Origin: Listeria ivanovii subsp. ivanovii
GTDB taxonomy: Bacteria; Bacillota; Bacilli; Lactobacillales; Listeriaceae
Direction of reading: 5' to 3'
Length of the DNA: 64,000 nt
Assembly: GCF_900187025.1 (NCBI RefSeq)
Contig: NZ_LT906478.1
Span: 2,712,001-2,776,000, forward strand
Positions 1 through 9,059 of the stretch are shown here, piece by piece. The notes below the pieces were generated by a model that worked only from the letters and a program-made list of their open reading frames with translations, was not told the origin of the DNA and searched no databases. Position 1 is the first letter of the stretch. The number at the start of each line of letters is the position of its first letter. The position numbers were made by a program, and so were the translations under genes.

Positions 1-253
1 TTGTGACGCGGTCTCCCACTTTGATACTAGTTACATCTGGACCAACTTCTACGACTACACCTGAGAATTCATGCCCGAGTGTAACTGGTGTTGTTGGATT
101 TTTGTATTCACCTTTGAATGTATGGATATCTGATCCACAAATCCCAGTGAAGGCTACTTTGATTTTTACTTTGTCGCCGTAAGCTTGTGGTTCTTCCACA
201 TCTTTTAGCTCCATTTGGTCATATCCGGGGTTTGTTTTTACTACTGCTTTCAA
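1..253 (-). CDS. Zinc-dependent polyol/alcohol dehydrogenase, partial (N-terminus)
   Basis: The first 84 codons of a medium-chain dehydrogenase lie here; the rest is outside the window. The start is a TTG one base after the TAA of the upstream dehydrogenase, with AAAGGTGA as ribosome site. A CGSD motif gives the catalytic zinc cysteine near residue 39, and GHEF supplies the His-Glu pair near residue 61. The family oxidises sorbitol, butanediol or related polyols with NAD(P). Tight linkage to a second dehydrogenase and a galactitol-type PTS suggests co-transcription for polyol catabolism; the substrate is not certain. Confidence 0.85.
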   Translation of the reverse strand, partial: MKAVVKTNPGYDQMELKDVEEPQAYGDKVKIKVAFTGICGSDIHTFKGEYKNPTTPVTLGHEFSGVVVEVGPDVTSIKVGDRVT

Positions 254-254
254 A

Positions 255-1307
255 TTAATCGTCACCTTTCTGAGGCAATATCATCACTTTGTTATAATCA
301 TGTTCTCTTGAAAGAATCATCTCAAACGCTTCTTTCGTTTCTTCTAATTTATAACGATGCGAAATCAGTGGTTTTAGTTTAATTCGACCTTGTTTGACAA
401 ATTCAATCGAAGTCCGCCACTCTTCACCTGGAAATGGCGCCGAGTAAGAGTTCCAAAAACCTTTAAGCGTTAATTCGCGTCTGAAAATATTTTCAAAAGC
501 TTCTTCATGTAAAAGTACATCTGCGTAAGCTATTCCGAGAAAACCGACTTTGCCTTTTTTCTTCGTTACAAGGAGACATTGTTCTTGGGTGATTTTCGAG
601 CCGGCACATTCTAGCGCGATGTCAGCACCTAGACCATTCGTATAAGCTAAAGTGCGTTCTTTCAAGTCTTCATTTTTCGGATTAATCGTGTACCTGCAAC
701 CGAATTCCTTCGCATCTGCTAATTTTTTATCACTGATATCAACGGCGATAATATCTTTCACACCTGCAAGAAGTAAACATTGCACGACTAAAATCCCGAT
801 AGTCCCAATTCCAAAGACGATGGCTGTATCACCAAGTCTTGGCTCGATTCCAAGTACCCCATGCATTGATACAGCAAGCGGTTCAATCATCGCGCCTTCT
901 TCAAAGTCAAGGTCGCCAATGGAAATGACGTTGTCCGCTTTCATTACGACATTTTCGGCAAAACCTCCATGGAAATGTGAGCCCACCATGCGGTAATTAT
1001 CACACAGCGAGAAGTCGCCCGCTTTACAATAATTACATTCCATACACGGTTCTAGTGGAATTCCTGCAACACGGTCACCGATAGCTCTATTTTCCACTTC
1101 GCTACCAACTTCTGTAATCACACCCGCAAATTCATGTCCCATAACAGCCGGTAGTGGATATTTCCAGCGTGTCTGCATTTTGTGAATATCTGATCCGCAT
1201 ATTCCAACCGCTTTTACCTCAACTCGTACTTCATCTTTCCCACAAATCGCTTCATCAATTTGTTCAGCTTTTATTACATTATTTTCGTATAACACAGCTG
1301 CTCGCAT
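255..1307 (-). CDS. Zinc-dependent polyol dehydrogenase (sorbitol/galactitol-1-P type)
   Basis: A 350-residue medium-chain dehydrogenase. The catalytic zinc ligands are Cys37 (in CGSD) and His58-Glu59 (GHEF). Four cysteines in CMECNYCKAGDFSLC, around residues 89-103, make the structural zinc lobe, and a GIGTIG Rossmann turn follows near residue 170. The ATG is preceded by GAGGTG at good spacing. It lies between the PTS IIC gene and a paralogous dehydrogenase in the same direction. The likely role is NAD-dependent oxidation of the phosphorylated hexitol imported by the neighbouring PTS, like galactitol-1-phosphate 5-dehydrogenase. Family is clear; substrate is inferred from context. Confidence 0.88.
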   Translation of the reverse strand: MRAAVLYENNVIKAEQIDEAICGKDEVRVEVKAVGICGSDIHKMQTRWKYPLPAVMGHEFAGVITEVGSEVENRAIGDRVAGIPLEPCMECNYCKAGDFSLCDNYRMVGSHFHGGFAENVVMKADNVISIGDLDFEEGAMIEPLAVSMHGVLGIEPRLGDTAIVFGIGTIGILVVQCLLLAGVKDIIAVDISDKKLADAKEFGCRYTINPKNEDLKERTLAYTNGLGADIALECAGSKITQEQCLLVTKKKGKVGFLGIAYADVLLHEEAFENIFRRELTLKGFWNSYSAPFPGEEWRTSIEFVKQGRIKLKPLISHRYKLEETKEAFEMILSREHDYNKVMILPQKGDD

Positions 1308-1343
1308 GTTACTATCACCTCTTCTATATCATTAAAACAAAAC

Positions 1344-2615
1344 TTAGAAAATAGCTGCCCAAGCTTGAGAGAATTTAAGAATAACCCAGTTAAAGAAGTT
1401 ACCACCCATATCAAGCGTACTTACTTGAGTTGCTCCTTTAGGGAATTCATAAACGCCTTTCATCATTTCTGTATGCACAAGACCAAAGTCAGTTGCCATA
1501 AGAAGTGCCAGTGCAATAACTACAGTTCCAGCTAAAACAGAATGAAGAATGTTACCTTTACGAGATGCTACAACGAATGATACGTAAAATGGAATAGTTG
1601 CCAAGTCACCAAATGGAAGTACTTTGTTACCCGGGATGATAACAGCTAAGAAAAGAGTGATTGGAACAAGGATTAAACCAGTAGAAATATTTGCTGGGTG
1701 ACCGATTGAAAGTGCTGCATCAAGTCCAATATAAAGTTCACGGCCTTTGAAGCGAGATTTCATGAATTCACGAGCAGATTCCGAAATTGGAATTAAACCT
1801 TCCATTAAAATTTTAACCATACGAGGCATTAAGAACATTACTGCACCCATTGACATACCCAGTTGCGCAACTGCCCCAACGTCGTAACCTGCAAGAAGAC
1901 CGATTGCAATACCTAGAATAAGCCCCATCATCATTGGTTCCCCGAAGATACCAAAACGTTTTTGAATTGTTTCTGGGTCAACGTGGATGTTTTTGATTCC
2001 AGGAATTTTAGCGATTAGCCAACCAACTGGAATACCGATGAAACCGAATGCTGCTGTAGAACCTGTTGGTAAGGAGATCCCTTTTAAGCCATAAAATTCT
2101 TCTACCATAGGTTGTGTTCTATCAGCCATCCAAAGAACTGCAACTTCATAGATGATTGCACAAAGAATCGCGAACCACCAGTTACCTCCAGTCACGATAT
2201 AACCAGTTGCACCTGCTGCTATAAAGTGCCAATAGTTCCAAATATCAATGTCTAACGTTTTTGTTACTTTAAAGAAGATAAGTGCTAAATTGACTGCTAA
2301 ACAGATTGGAATTAAAATTGCTGCAACTGGGGAAGCCCATGAAGCTGCCGCTGCTGCTGGCCAACCTGCGTCAATGATTGTTAAATTCAGACCAAAGCGT
2401 TCAACCATTTGTTGTGCCGCTGGACCTAAATTGCTAGATAGTAAACTAATAACAAGGTTAATACCTACAAATCCGATACCTATCGTAATCGCGGAACGAA
2501 GCGCTTTTTTCGCTGGTACTCGGAAAATTAATGCAATAAAGAAAATCATAATCGGCAAAATAACTGTAGGCCCCAAGTTTAAAACATACTGTACTCCTGC
2601 TAGAAGTGTATCCAT
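1344..2615 (-). CDS. PTS galactitol-family transporter, EIIC component
   Basis: A 423-residue polytopic membrane protein with about ten hydrophobic segments, of normal length for the galactitol (GatC) EIIC family. It forms the membrane channel that takes up the sugar alcohol while EIIB phosphorylates it. It directly follows separate IIB and IIA genes, the usual arrangement for Gat-type systems. An AGGAGG-like site precedes the ATG. Two dehydrogenases follow, so the set looks like one hexitol uptake and oxidation operon. The family assignment is strong; galactitol itself is not proven. Confidence 0.88.
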   Translation of the reverse strand: MDTLLAGVQYVLNLGPTVILPIMIFFIALIFRVPAKKALRSAITIGIGFVGINLVISLLSSNLGPAAQQMVERFGLNLTIIDAGWPAAAAASWASPVAAILIPICLAVNLALIFFKVTKTLDIDIWNYWHFIAAGATGYIVTGGNWWFAILCAIIYEVAVLWMADRTQPMVEEFYGLKGISLPTGSTAAFGFIGIPVGWLIAKIPGIKNIHVDPETIQKRFGIFGEPMMMGLILGIAIGLLAGYDVGAVAQLGMSMGAVMFLMPRMVKILMEGLIPISESAREFMKSRFKGRELYIGLDAALSIGHPANISTGLILVPITLFLAVIIPGNKVLPFGDLATIPFYVSFVVASRKGNILHSVLAGTVVIALALLMATDFGLVHTEMMKGVYEFPKGATQVSTLDMGGNFFNWVILKFSQAWAAIF

Positions 2616-2676
2616 TTAATATTTCCTCCTTTTTTCTCTGTTTATGTTTTATTCCTAAACTCCCTTGCGCCCCTAA

Positions 2677-2958
2677 TTATTTAAGGTGCGCAAGTATTTC
2701 TTCGTCAAGCTCTTCCATACCCATACCAGTGATGTAAGAAGTTGCAATAATAGCTGGGATTTTGTATGTTGTTGGTAAAATTGTTGTTGATACAATCAAA
2801 TCTGCTCCGTCTTGCATAGATGCTGCTTCAGAAATTTTGATTTGTTTTACTTCTGCATCGACATTATGTTCTTTCACCAAACGCTCTACTCGGTCCGTTA
2901 CTACTGTTGATGTTGCAATTCCTGCTCCACAAGCTACCAAAATTTTAAATTGTCCCAT
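2677..2958 (-). CDS. PTS galactitol-family EIIB component
   Basis: A small (93-residue) cytoplasmic phosphocarrier. The N-terminal motif ILVACGAGIATSTVV carries the cysteine (Cys10) phosphorylated by EIIA and used to phosphorylate the incoming substrate. The length and P-loop-like active site fit the lactose/galactitol EIIB superfamily. It lies between the IIA and IIC genes in one direction with short gaps, and an AGGAGG-like site precedes the start. Confidence 0.9.
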   Translation of the reverse strand: MGQFKILVACGAGIATSTVVTDRVERLVKEHNVDAEVKQIKISEAASMQDGADLIVSTTILPTTYKIPAIIATSYITGMGMEELDEEILAHLK

Positions 2959-3014
2959 GATAAATTCCTCCTAATTAATTGCTGCGATTTCCTCGCGGCT
3001 AATGTTCCTGTTTT

Positions 3015-3479
3015 TTAAACGGTAATCGTTTCCAAAATTTGTTTTACTTCTGCTTCATCTTTCGCTCTGAGTAATGCGGTTACATTGTCCTTATCCTGAA
3101 TCGTCCCCATCAATTGCTGAAGTACCGCGAGCTGGCTGTGAGGTTCATTTAGTCCCAGCACGAAAATCAAATTCGCTTCAACCGTTTGACCTGCATCTTC
3201 CATTAGTTTAAATGGAATGCCATCTTTCACAGTGATTACGGCGATAAATTGTTCCGTAACGCATTCTGGATCCGTATGCGGTAAAGCCACTCCGTATCCA
3301 TCTAATTTTAGCCCCGTTGGAAAGGTTTGTTCACGGTCTGTTAATCTAGTCAAAAAGTCATCCGTCACATACCCTTCAGACTTCCCACTTTCTGCGACCA
3401 TCTGGAAAAGGTCCTCTTGTTTATCGATATCCGATTGAACCCAAACCATTCCTTTTTTCAAAAATTGTACTAAATCCAT
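3015..3479 (-). CDS. PTS EIIA component, fructose/mannitol-galactitol type
   Basis: A 154-residue EIIA-2 domain protein. The phosphorylated histidine is in GVALPHTDPE (His68), the family signature. It accepts phosphate from HPr and passes it to the adjacent EIIB. It is 34 bp downstream of the PRD regulator, which carries a similar EIIA domain, and upstream of IIB and IIC. An AGGAGG ribosome site precedes the ATG. This is the soluble first step of the predicted hexitol PTS. Confidence 0.9.
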   Translation of the reverse strand: MDLVQFLKKGMVWVQSDIDKQEDLFQMVAESGKSEGYVTDDFLTRLTDREQTFPTGLKLDGYGVALPHTDPECVTEQFIAVITVKDGIPFKLMEDAGQTVEANLIFVLGLNEPHSQLAVLQQLMGTIQDKDNVTALLRAKDEAEVKQILETITV

Positions 3480-3512
3480 TACGAAATCCTCCTGTAATTC
3501 TTTCTGACTTCT

Positions 3513-5582
3513 CTACATTGTCTTTTTTGTTTCCAAGTCCGTGAAGTTTTTTATTATTTGGTGCATTTCTTCTGTATTCCCAGCATCCGCGAGCTTTTTA
3601 AGTACTTTTTTGTTCTCCGATAATTCCATCAATTGTAGTAAAGCTGTGAAGTGAGCATTTTTATCTACGGCTGCAATGACGACGATAAAATGCAAATTCT
3701 TACCGCCTTCTACTGGTAAGCCTTCTTCTAGATAAAGCAAGCTCATTCCAAGACTCTTAACTCCTTTTTCCGTTTCAGCATGAGGGATAGCTATGGTATT
3801 TCGGAGTATGATGTTCATAATCGGTGCCGGGTATTGCCGTTTCATTTCAGCCACATATCGCTCTTCCACTACTCCCGCCGAAAGTAACGGTGAAGCCGCA
3901 TGGTGTATTGCCTCATGCCAGTTTTCCACTGATTTCTTCCGGGTAATTCGCGTGCCTTCAAGTAAATCTGCGAGAGAGCTTTTGGTTGAACTGGTGGATG
4001 TAGTTTCTTCTGGAACTGGCATTAAGTAATCTGCTAGGACTTTTTCAAGACGAGCAGCATCTTTAATATCAGCAAATTTGGAAATAGTTTTCATTAATTG
4101 ATCAACGCTGATATTTACCTCGTCCACTAAATAAACTGACCGCATCACTCGGCGCCTAAGCTCCAAGCGTTCTTTTCCGTCCATTAATTGGTTAATCAGG
4201 AAAAATTTCTTGTCCGTCGAAAGTGGTACTGCGGAAAATACAATGTCGTATCCTACTTTTGTTTGTTCAAATTCCCGAATCGACATCGCTTGATAGAAAA
4301 ATATTTCCGGGAAAAGGCTTCGTAATGTTTTTTCCATTAATCTCGAAATTGATAACCCATTCGGACAAACTACTACTGCTTTTAGCCTTGTTTGTAGCTT
4401 CTCAGTAGATTCAATTAAATGCCCTCCAATGAAAAGGGTGATAAAAATACTTTCATTTTCTGGAACCTTGCTACCAATAAAACGTTCTAAAGGTACAAGC
4501 GACTCTTTCACGATGTAATGCACGGCTTGGAATTCTTGATCAATCTTGTCTAAAATGCTGTAATCTGTTGTAAGATGATACTTAATTCGATAATACGCAG
4601 GTTTGATATGTGCAAATAATTTTTCAAGTAATGATTCTTTGTCTACTAGTTGAATACAAGCCTTCTTTTCAAATTCACTTAGAACTTGTTCCAGTGCAAG
4701 CCTTAACTTATGCGTTTCCTCAGATTTCAAATACTGTTTCGGTAACACATTGGATGTTAAAAGTTGTAATGTGATGTACATTCGCTCTGCTTCTGGCATA
4801 TTGGGCTCTTCTTCAATCAAAATCTCTGCTGCTCCGTATTCCCGAGTATCTGACAATTCATTGTAGTCAATCAGGAAAGATGTCGTAATCGTTTGCCCTT
4901 TTTTCATTCGCCGGAAAACAGCTTCCAGAATGTAAGGCAGTATTTGCATTTTATTGTCAATAAAATGCAAATTCAAGTGATGCTCCACTTGTTCCAATTT
5001 TTCCCTAAGTTCTTTAATTCTTGCTTCTTCCACTTGCATAAAATCTTGTAAATACTCTTCTCCACCAAAGCTCTCTATGATGTGTTCTGCCGCATAAATA
5101 AGTGCTGTTCGCTGATTCCACTCGTCGCCATCAATTAAATAACCACGCATTCTGGAATATTTTACTTCTAGGTTAAATTTATCGAGCGTTTTTTGTACCA
5201 GCTTCAAATCTCTTAATACGGTATTCTTGCTCACCTCCAACTCGCTGATAAAGTGATTAAGGGATAACTCTTCACTTCCTGTGGTTAGCATGAGGATGAT
5301 TAGACTGGCGCGCTCTTTTTCTGATGGAATGTACCAATCTGTTTTTTCGCCATCTTCCTCACCAATGATTTGAAACAGGTCAGGTTCTACGATAAATCGA
5401 CCATTCGCAGCACGGTGAATCTTTGGATAAGTCTGTTCCTCTAGCCAATTATTAATTTTTTGGAAACTATAGTCGACTTGTCTTCGAGTTAAACCGAATT
5501 TCGCTTGCAAGTTTATACTCGATGTGTCAGGATGCCGTAATAGCTCTTTTAAAAGTGAATTACTTCTCTCATCCAAATACAT
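3513..5582 (-). CDS. PRD-containing transcriptional activator (BglG/MtlR type)
   Basis: A 689-residue regulator with N-terminal winged-helix DNA-binding segments (about residues 1-150), two PTS regulation domains, an EIIB-like domain with CPNG (Cys near 405) and a C-terminal EIIA-2 domain with IAIPHAE (His near 600). Proteins of this layout (MtlR, LicR) bind DNA and are switched by PTS-dependent phosphorylation of PRD histidines and the EIIB cysteine. As first gene of the hexitol PTS cluster it very probably activates it. A GGAGGG site precedes the ATG. A catabolite-repression-like site covers its promoter. Confidence 0.9.
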   Translation of the reverse strand: MYLDERSNSLLKELLRHPDTSSINLQAKFGLTRRQVDYSFQKINNWLEEQTYPKIHRAANGRFIVEPDLFQIIGEEDGEKTDWYIPSEKERASLIILMLTTGSEELSLNHFISELEVSKNTVLRDLKLVQKTLDKFNLEVKYSRMRGYLIDGDEWNQRTALIYAAEHIIESFGGEEYLQDFMQVEEARIKELREKLEQVEHHLNLHFIDNKMQILPYILEAVFRRMKKGQTITTSFLIDYNELSDTREYGAAEILIEEEPNMPEAERMYITLQLLTSNVLPKQYLKSEETHKLRLALEQVLSEFEKKACIQLVDKESLLEKLFAHIKPAYYRIKYHLTTDYSILDKIDQEFQAVHYIVKESLVPLERFIGSKVPENESIFITLFIGGHLIESTEKLQTRLKAVVVCPNGLSISRLMEKTLRSLFPEIFFYQAMSIREFEQTKVGYDIVFSAVPLSTDKKFFLINQLMDGKERLELRRRVMRSVYLVDEVNISVDQLMKTISKFADIKDAARLEKVLADYLMPVPEETTSTSSTKSSLADLLEGTRITRKKSVENWHEAIHHAASPLLSAGVVEERYVAEMKRQYPAPIMNIILRNTIAIPHAETEKGVKSLGMSLLYLEEGLPVEGGKNLHFIVVIAAVDKNAHFTALLQLMELSENKKVLKKLADAGNTEEMHQIIKNFTDLETKKTM

Positions 5583-5606
5583 GTGAGTTCCCTCCTGTTC
5601 GTTTTT

Positions 5607-5646
5607 ATTATAAGGCTAATCTTAATAAAAATGTACACGCTTTCAT
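5607..5646 (-). promoter_or_regulatory. Promoter and CcpA (cre) site of the PRD regulator/PTS operon
   Basis: On the minus strand a TATAAT -10 is at 5607-5612. ATGAAAGCGTGTACA at 5632-5646 matches the cre consensus WTGNAANCGNWNNCW with one mismatch and overlaps the -35 region. Binding of CcpA there would block transcription of the regulator when preferred sugars are present. The cre assignment is motif-based only. Confidence 0.6.
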
Positions 5647-5901
5647 CCCAATAACTTGCGGAAAGAATGTACATCATTGGGCTTTACTTGTGACTTTTTT
5701 AACAATCCCTCTATTTAAAAATGATTGTTTATCGCCTATATAGCTTGTCGTGTAACGGATTGGATAAACTTTTGTTTAACGAGTAAAATCTGGTTTGAAA
5801 CAAAAATGAGAATGAAGTTGCGGAGTTTTTCGGGGCAGTCTTCCTTCTCAATCATACAAAAAAAGCAGCTTTCTTTCTATATATTTTGTAAAAAAAGACA
5901 C
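5647..5901. other. Intergenic stretch upstream of the PTS regulator
   Basis: I see no convincing gene here. Open frames lack ribosome sites and look like noise. It lies between the cre/promoter of the PTS regulator and the terminator of the convergent membrane-protein gene. Confidence 0.5.
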
Positions 5902-5946
5902 AAAAATATGGCGCAAATGATAAAAATACCATTTGCACCATTTTTG
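5902..5946 (-). terminator. Terminator of the CmpB-like membrane protein gene
   Basis: An inverted repeat (TGGCGCAAATG pairing with CATTTGCACCA, one mismatch) is flanked by A and T runs, so a hairpin with a U tract forms on the minus strand immediately after the stop codon of the gene at 5952-6764. Confidence 0.65.
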
Positions 5947-5951
5947 TTTGG

Positions 5952-6764
5952 TTATTTTCTTTTTTGTTTATCGACTCTTAGTAAACTTTTATTGAAATTC
6001 TTAAATGAGGAGCTGTGTCTTACCTTCATTTTGGGGAAAGATTTTAACATCCGTCGCTCATTAAATTTGAGTTTTCGCATACTCGCAGCAAGTTCGGCAT
6101 CTTGTTTTCTCTTCGCTTCTACTTCCGCAATTTTCATGTCGATATTCTCTTGCTTCTTCAAAAGACCTTCTTCAAACTCTTTCGCACGTTCTTTCACGCT
6201 TGCTTTCAATTCGTCCGCTTGTGCATTTAGTTTTTCGTTAAATTCGGCAAGTGCCTTTTGGAATGATAGCATACTTGTTACAGATTTAATCGTATCAATT
6301 AGCATAATGACAACAATAAGCGCCGGAACAATCCAGCCGCCCCAACTCAAAATCCAATCAGCAAATTCGGTGACAAGCGGATGCAGGAACCGAACGACGA
6401 TAATACATGCAAATCCCCAGAAAATGGAAATTGGTAAGCAAATCCGCCCTTTTACATTCAATGGCCACTCATGGTAATCCCACCACGTTGTATGAAAAAG
6501 CGCTTCTAAAATAGTCGCTGTTACGTACTCAATCACCGTACAAATAACTATCGAAAAAATAAATAAAGCCCATAAATTATTTTGAAATGGCAAAATTAAC
6601 ATTAAAACTGAGGTTACCCCAAACCCGTAAATGGGGCAGTACGGTCCATAAAGAAAACCGCGATATACTAACTTCTTCTCTGAAATGGAACAAAAAACCT
6701 CTTCCCAAGCCCAACCAAGTACAGAATAAATGAAGAAGTATAGAATAAACATATTGATATCCAT
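5952..6764 (-). CDS. Putative ABC-transporter permease-like membrane protein (CmpB family)
   Basis: A 270-residue protein. Residues about 1-175 hold several membrane segments with the conserved opening FFIYSVLGWAWEEVF and FLYGPYCPIYGFG, typical of the CmpB-type family (PF06541). A charged, coiled-coil-like cytoplasmic tail with many Lys and Glu follows. The start is placed at the ATG preceded by GGGAGATGAG; an in-frame ATG 33 bases upstream lacks as good a site. Members are common in Firmicutes, but biochemical function is not established. It stands alone with its own terminator. Confidence 0.7.
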   Translation of the reverse strand: MDINMFILYFFIYSVLGWAWEEVFCSISEKKLVYRGFLYGPYCPIYGFGVTSVLMLILPFQNNLWALFIFSIVICTVIEYVTATILEALFHTTWWDYHEWPLNVKGRICLPISIFWGFACIIVVRFLHPLVTEFADWILSWGGWIVPALIVVIMLIDTIKSVTSMLSFQKALAEFNEKLNAQADELKASVKERAKEFEEGLLKKQENIDMKIAEVEAKRKQDAELAASMRKLKFNERRMLKSFPKMKVRHSSSFKNFNKSLLRVDKQKRK

Positions 6765-6840
6765 ATTCTCATCTCCCTTTTTTGTGGTATTTTTCACAAT
6801 ACTTCTTCATTATAACAGAAATAGAAACCTTCAACTATTA

Positions 6841-7209
6841 CTAGTCAAAAGTTTCTAATTGGGCTTGCTTATATTTGGGTAATTTATTTTTCGCTTCTGT
6901 GTAAGCATGTTGGATTAGCGCAATAATCAACGTTTGATTTGATTCTTGTTCTAACAACACGGAAATCCAGACGCGTTTATTCATGTAGTATCCGGGAACA
7001 ATAGCTGGATTCTCAGCGCGTAATTGTTCACTTTTCTCAGCATCACACTTTAACGTCAAAATCTGGCATCCCTCATTATCTGTCCCCCGCATCACCATTA
7101 ACTGATCCAATACGTGATAACGGTCTGCCTGCCATTCTTCTTTAAAGCTATACTCTACGCCGGGAAGTTCACTTATTTCTTTTCTAATCCAAGCAAACGC
7201 TTCACTCAT
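6841..7209 (-). CDS. MmcQ/YjbR family DNA-binding-like protein
   Basis: A 122-residue soluble protein with the features of the MmcQ/YjbR family: an acidic N-terminus, a central LTLKCD segment, and a PGYYMNKRVWISV motif near residues 71-83. The family folds like the double-wing DNA-binding proteins, but its role is unknown. Its start codon overlaps the stop of the VOC-domain gene by four bases, so the two are translationally coupled. Confidence 0.8.
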   Translation of the reverse strand: MSEAFAWIRKEISELPGVEYSFKEEWQADRYHVLDQLMVMRGTDNEGCQILTLKCDAEKSEQLRAENPAIVPGYYMNKRVWISVLLEQESNQTLIIALIQHAYTEAKNKLPKYKQAQLETFD

Positions 7210-7574
7210 ATTGCTTGCTCTAAAATCATGATTTTATTCCCGTCTGGATCAAATAGATTTAGCTCACGCCCGCCCCACTCAGCAACACGAGGTTCAGGAG
7301 TTTCAACGCCAGCTGCTTTAAGTTCTCGATACATATCATCCAAATTCGTATCACAAGAGAAAACAAATTCTACTTTAGATTCACTTGATTTCCCCCATTT
7401 AATACTATTCCAGACGACAATTCCTGGTTCATTTTCAGAGAACCCTAATTTCGCTCCATCAAAATTATCGTAACCTTCAAAAACAATCGGAATTCCTAAT
7501 CTTTCGTGATAAAAAGCGATTAATTCAGCTGGATTCTTCGTAGAAATATTCGTACAAACAAATTCATTAATCAT
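7206..7574 (-). CDS. VOC-family (glyoxalase/bleomycin-resistance-like) protein
   Basis: A 122-residue protein with one vicinal-oxygen-chelate module pair: NISTKNPAELIAFYHERLGIP at the start and the closing ELNLFDPDGNKIMILE motif. Such proteins bind a metal and act as lyases, dioxygenases or drug binders. The start follows GGAGGTG at good spacing; the upstream in-frame codon overlaps that site and is less likely. It is co-transcribed with the YjbR-like gene. Substrate unknown. Confidence 0.8.
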   Translation of the reverse strand: MINEFVCTNISTKNPAELIAFYHERLGIPIVFEGYDNFDGAKLGFSENEPGIVVWNSIKWGKSSESKVEFVFSCDTNLDDMYRELKAAGVETPEPRVAEWGGRELNLFDPDGNKIMILEQAI

Positions 7575-7613
7575 GTAAAGCACCTCCATATGGCTAGTTT
7601 AGCAAAATCTTTC

Positions 7614-8426
7614 CTATTTTAATTGTATATTTGCGACATTTCGCAAAAAAATTTGTTTCATTTCTTCTGGCGTATGATTGCTATATCGTTTAAATTGTTT
7701 AATTAAATGAGCTTGGTCAGCAAATCCATGCCTATAAGCTAATTCAGTTCCCGTAAGCGCCTGGTTTCGATATAATGACTGCAACACTTTTTGAAATCGA
7801 ATCAGTTTGGCGGTTTGTTTCGGTGCCAGCCCAATGTGCTTTTGAAATAGTCGTTCTAGTTGGCGGCTGGAAATCGTTAGTCCTGCTGGCTGATTTGGAT
7901 ATTGTAAAAGCCGATCTAATTCATTCAAAAAATCTGGATTCCTCTCTTTATCAAGTAAAATTAACTTTTGCAACAAAAATTTTTCTAATAATTTTATTCG
8001 CTCGGAGTTGATAAGGGTTTCCCCAAATCCTTCCCTGAAAAACCTTCTAAATCCAGCAAACATTGCTTCCGGGTCATTCACCTGGTTCAAGCTGCCTACT
8101 AAGTTTGGTTCCACAAATAAAAACAATGACCAAACATAAAATCTTACTGCAAAAAGCTTCGAACTAGTCTCTTCTGCGGATTCGAAAGCTGTATCACTCA
8201 CACCAATAAATATCGCATCCGTAACCATTCCCGTCTTGCTATCAATTGTAAAAATAATGTCTACGCATAAATCGGGAATGACCAAATTATTTCCCGGGAA
8301 ATTACTATCATCTGCTTCCCAAAAACAACGGATATATCCTGTAAGCGGCGCACTTGGTAGGTATTCTTTATATCCTGCACGCTTTGGTGTTGCTACAATG
8401 GGTTGAAACGTCCTCAGTTTTGACAT
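7614..8426 (-). CDS. AraC-family transcriptional regulator
   Basis: A 270-residue protein. The C-terminal third carries two AraC helix-turn-helix units (about residues 180-260, with LIRFQKVLQSL and ELAYRHGFADQAHLIKQFKRY). The N-terminal domain begins with YLPSAPLTGYIRCFWEADD, seen in a group of AraC regulators with an uncharacterised sensor domain. The start is the ATG after AAGGGGGG. It lies just upstream of the VOC and YjbR-like genes in the same direction and may regulate them. The effector is unknown. Confidence 0.85.
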   Translation of the reverse strand: MSKLRTFQPIVATPKRAGYKEYLPSAPLTGYIRCFWEADDSNFPGNNLVIPDLCVDIIFTIDSKTGMVTDAIFIGVSDTAFESAEETSSKLFAVRFYVWSLFLFVEPNLVGSLNQVNDPEAMFAGFRRFFREGFGETLINSERIKLLEKFLLQKLILLDKERNPDFLNELDRLLQYPNQPAGLTISSRQLERLFQKHIGLAPKQTAKLIRFQKVLQSLYRNQALTGTELAYRHGFADQAHLIKQFKRYSNHTPEEMKQIFLRNVANIQLK

Positions 8427-8478
8427 CAAGAATACCCCCCTTTTCATCATAGTACCACAAAATTTCCTCTTTAATCAT

Positions 8479-8503
8479 GCTTCTTTCTTTTATTTATGGG
8501 TAT
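8479..8503 (+). promoter_or_regulatory. Sigma-B-like promoter of the usp-rpiB pair
   Basis: GCTT at 8479-8482 and GGGTAT at 8498-8503, separated by 15 bases, fit the general-stress sigma-B pattern (GTTT, 13-15 bases, GGGWAT) with one change in the -35. It lies 40 bases upstream of the Usp start, and Usp genes are common sigma-B targets in Listeria. Confidence 0.6.
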
Positions 8504-8543
8504 TTAGATACTAAGGGGAAAACTTTTGAGAGGGTGATACAAA

Positions 8544-9014
8544 ATGTCTGCTTACAAACGTATTCTTGTTGGTGTTGATGGTTCAAATGAGGCCGAAGCT
8601 GCTCTAAGACGTGCAGTCCAGTTCGCTAAAATGGATGGAGCCATTCTTGGTATTGGCTTTGTCGCTGATGTTCGCCGGATTGCACCACTGATTGATTATG
8701 AACAAACCTATGCAAAAAAAGCCAAAGCCTACGGGGAAGAATTAGTAGAAATGTACAAAAAGGAAGCCGAAAAAGCTGGCGTTCTAAGTGTAGAAACTTT
8801 TGTTCACTTCGGCACACCAAAAAGCACTTTTAATAAAAAAATGACACGTAATTTTGAACCTGATTTAATTTTAGTTGGTGCTACTGGTCTCTCTGCAACA
8901 GAACAATTTATTCTTGGTAGTGTTTCTGAATATACGGCGGCTCATGCACCTTGTGATGTTATTATTGTTCATGCAAGACCATGGCGTGAAAGAAAGACTG
9001 TCGAAAAGCTCTAA
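8544..9014 (+). CDS. Universal stress protein (UspA family)
   Basis: A 156-residue Usp-fold protein. It opens with YKRILVGVDGSNEAEAAL, and the nucleotide-binding motif LVGATGLSATEQFILGSVSEY is near residues 111-131. Such ATP-binding proteins accumulate under stress; their molecular target is usually unknown. GAGAGGGTG precedes the ATG. The rpiB-like gene follows 45 bases downstream with no terminator between, so both are likely read from the sigma-B-like promoter. Confidence 0.9.
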   Translation: MSAYKRILVGVDGSNEAEAALRRAVQFAKMDGAILGIGFVADVRRIAPLIDYEQTYAKKAKAYGEELVEMYKKEAEKAGVLSVETFVHFGTPKSTFNKKMTRNFEPDLILVGATGLSATEQFILGSVSEYTAAHAPCDVIIVHARPWRERKTVEKL

Positions 9015-9059
9015 TTCATGTATAATGAAGGTATTGAATATACGGCAGGAGGAGAAAAA

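Noticed and set aside
5725..6477. 250-codon frame on the plus strand
   Set aside because: It runs antisense through the CmpB-like gene, lacks a ribosome site, and its protein has no recognisable features.
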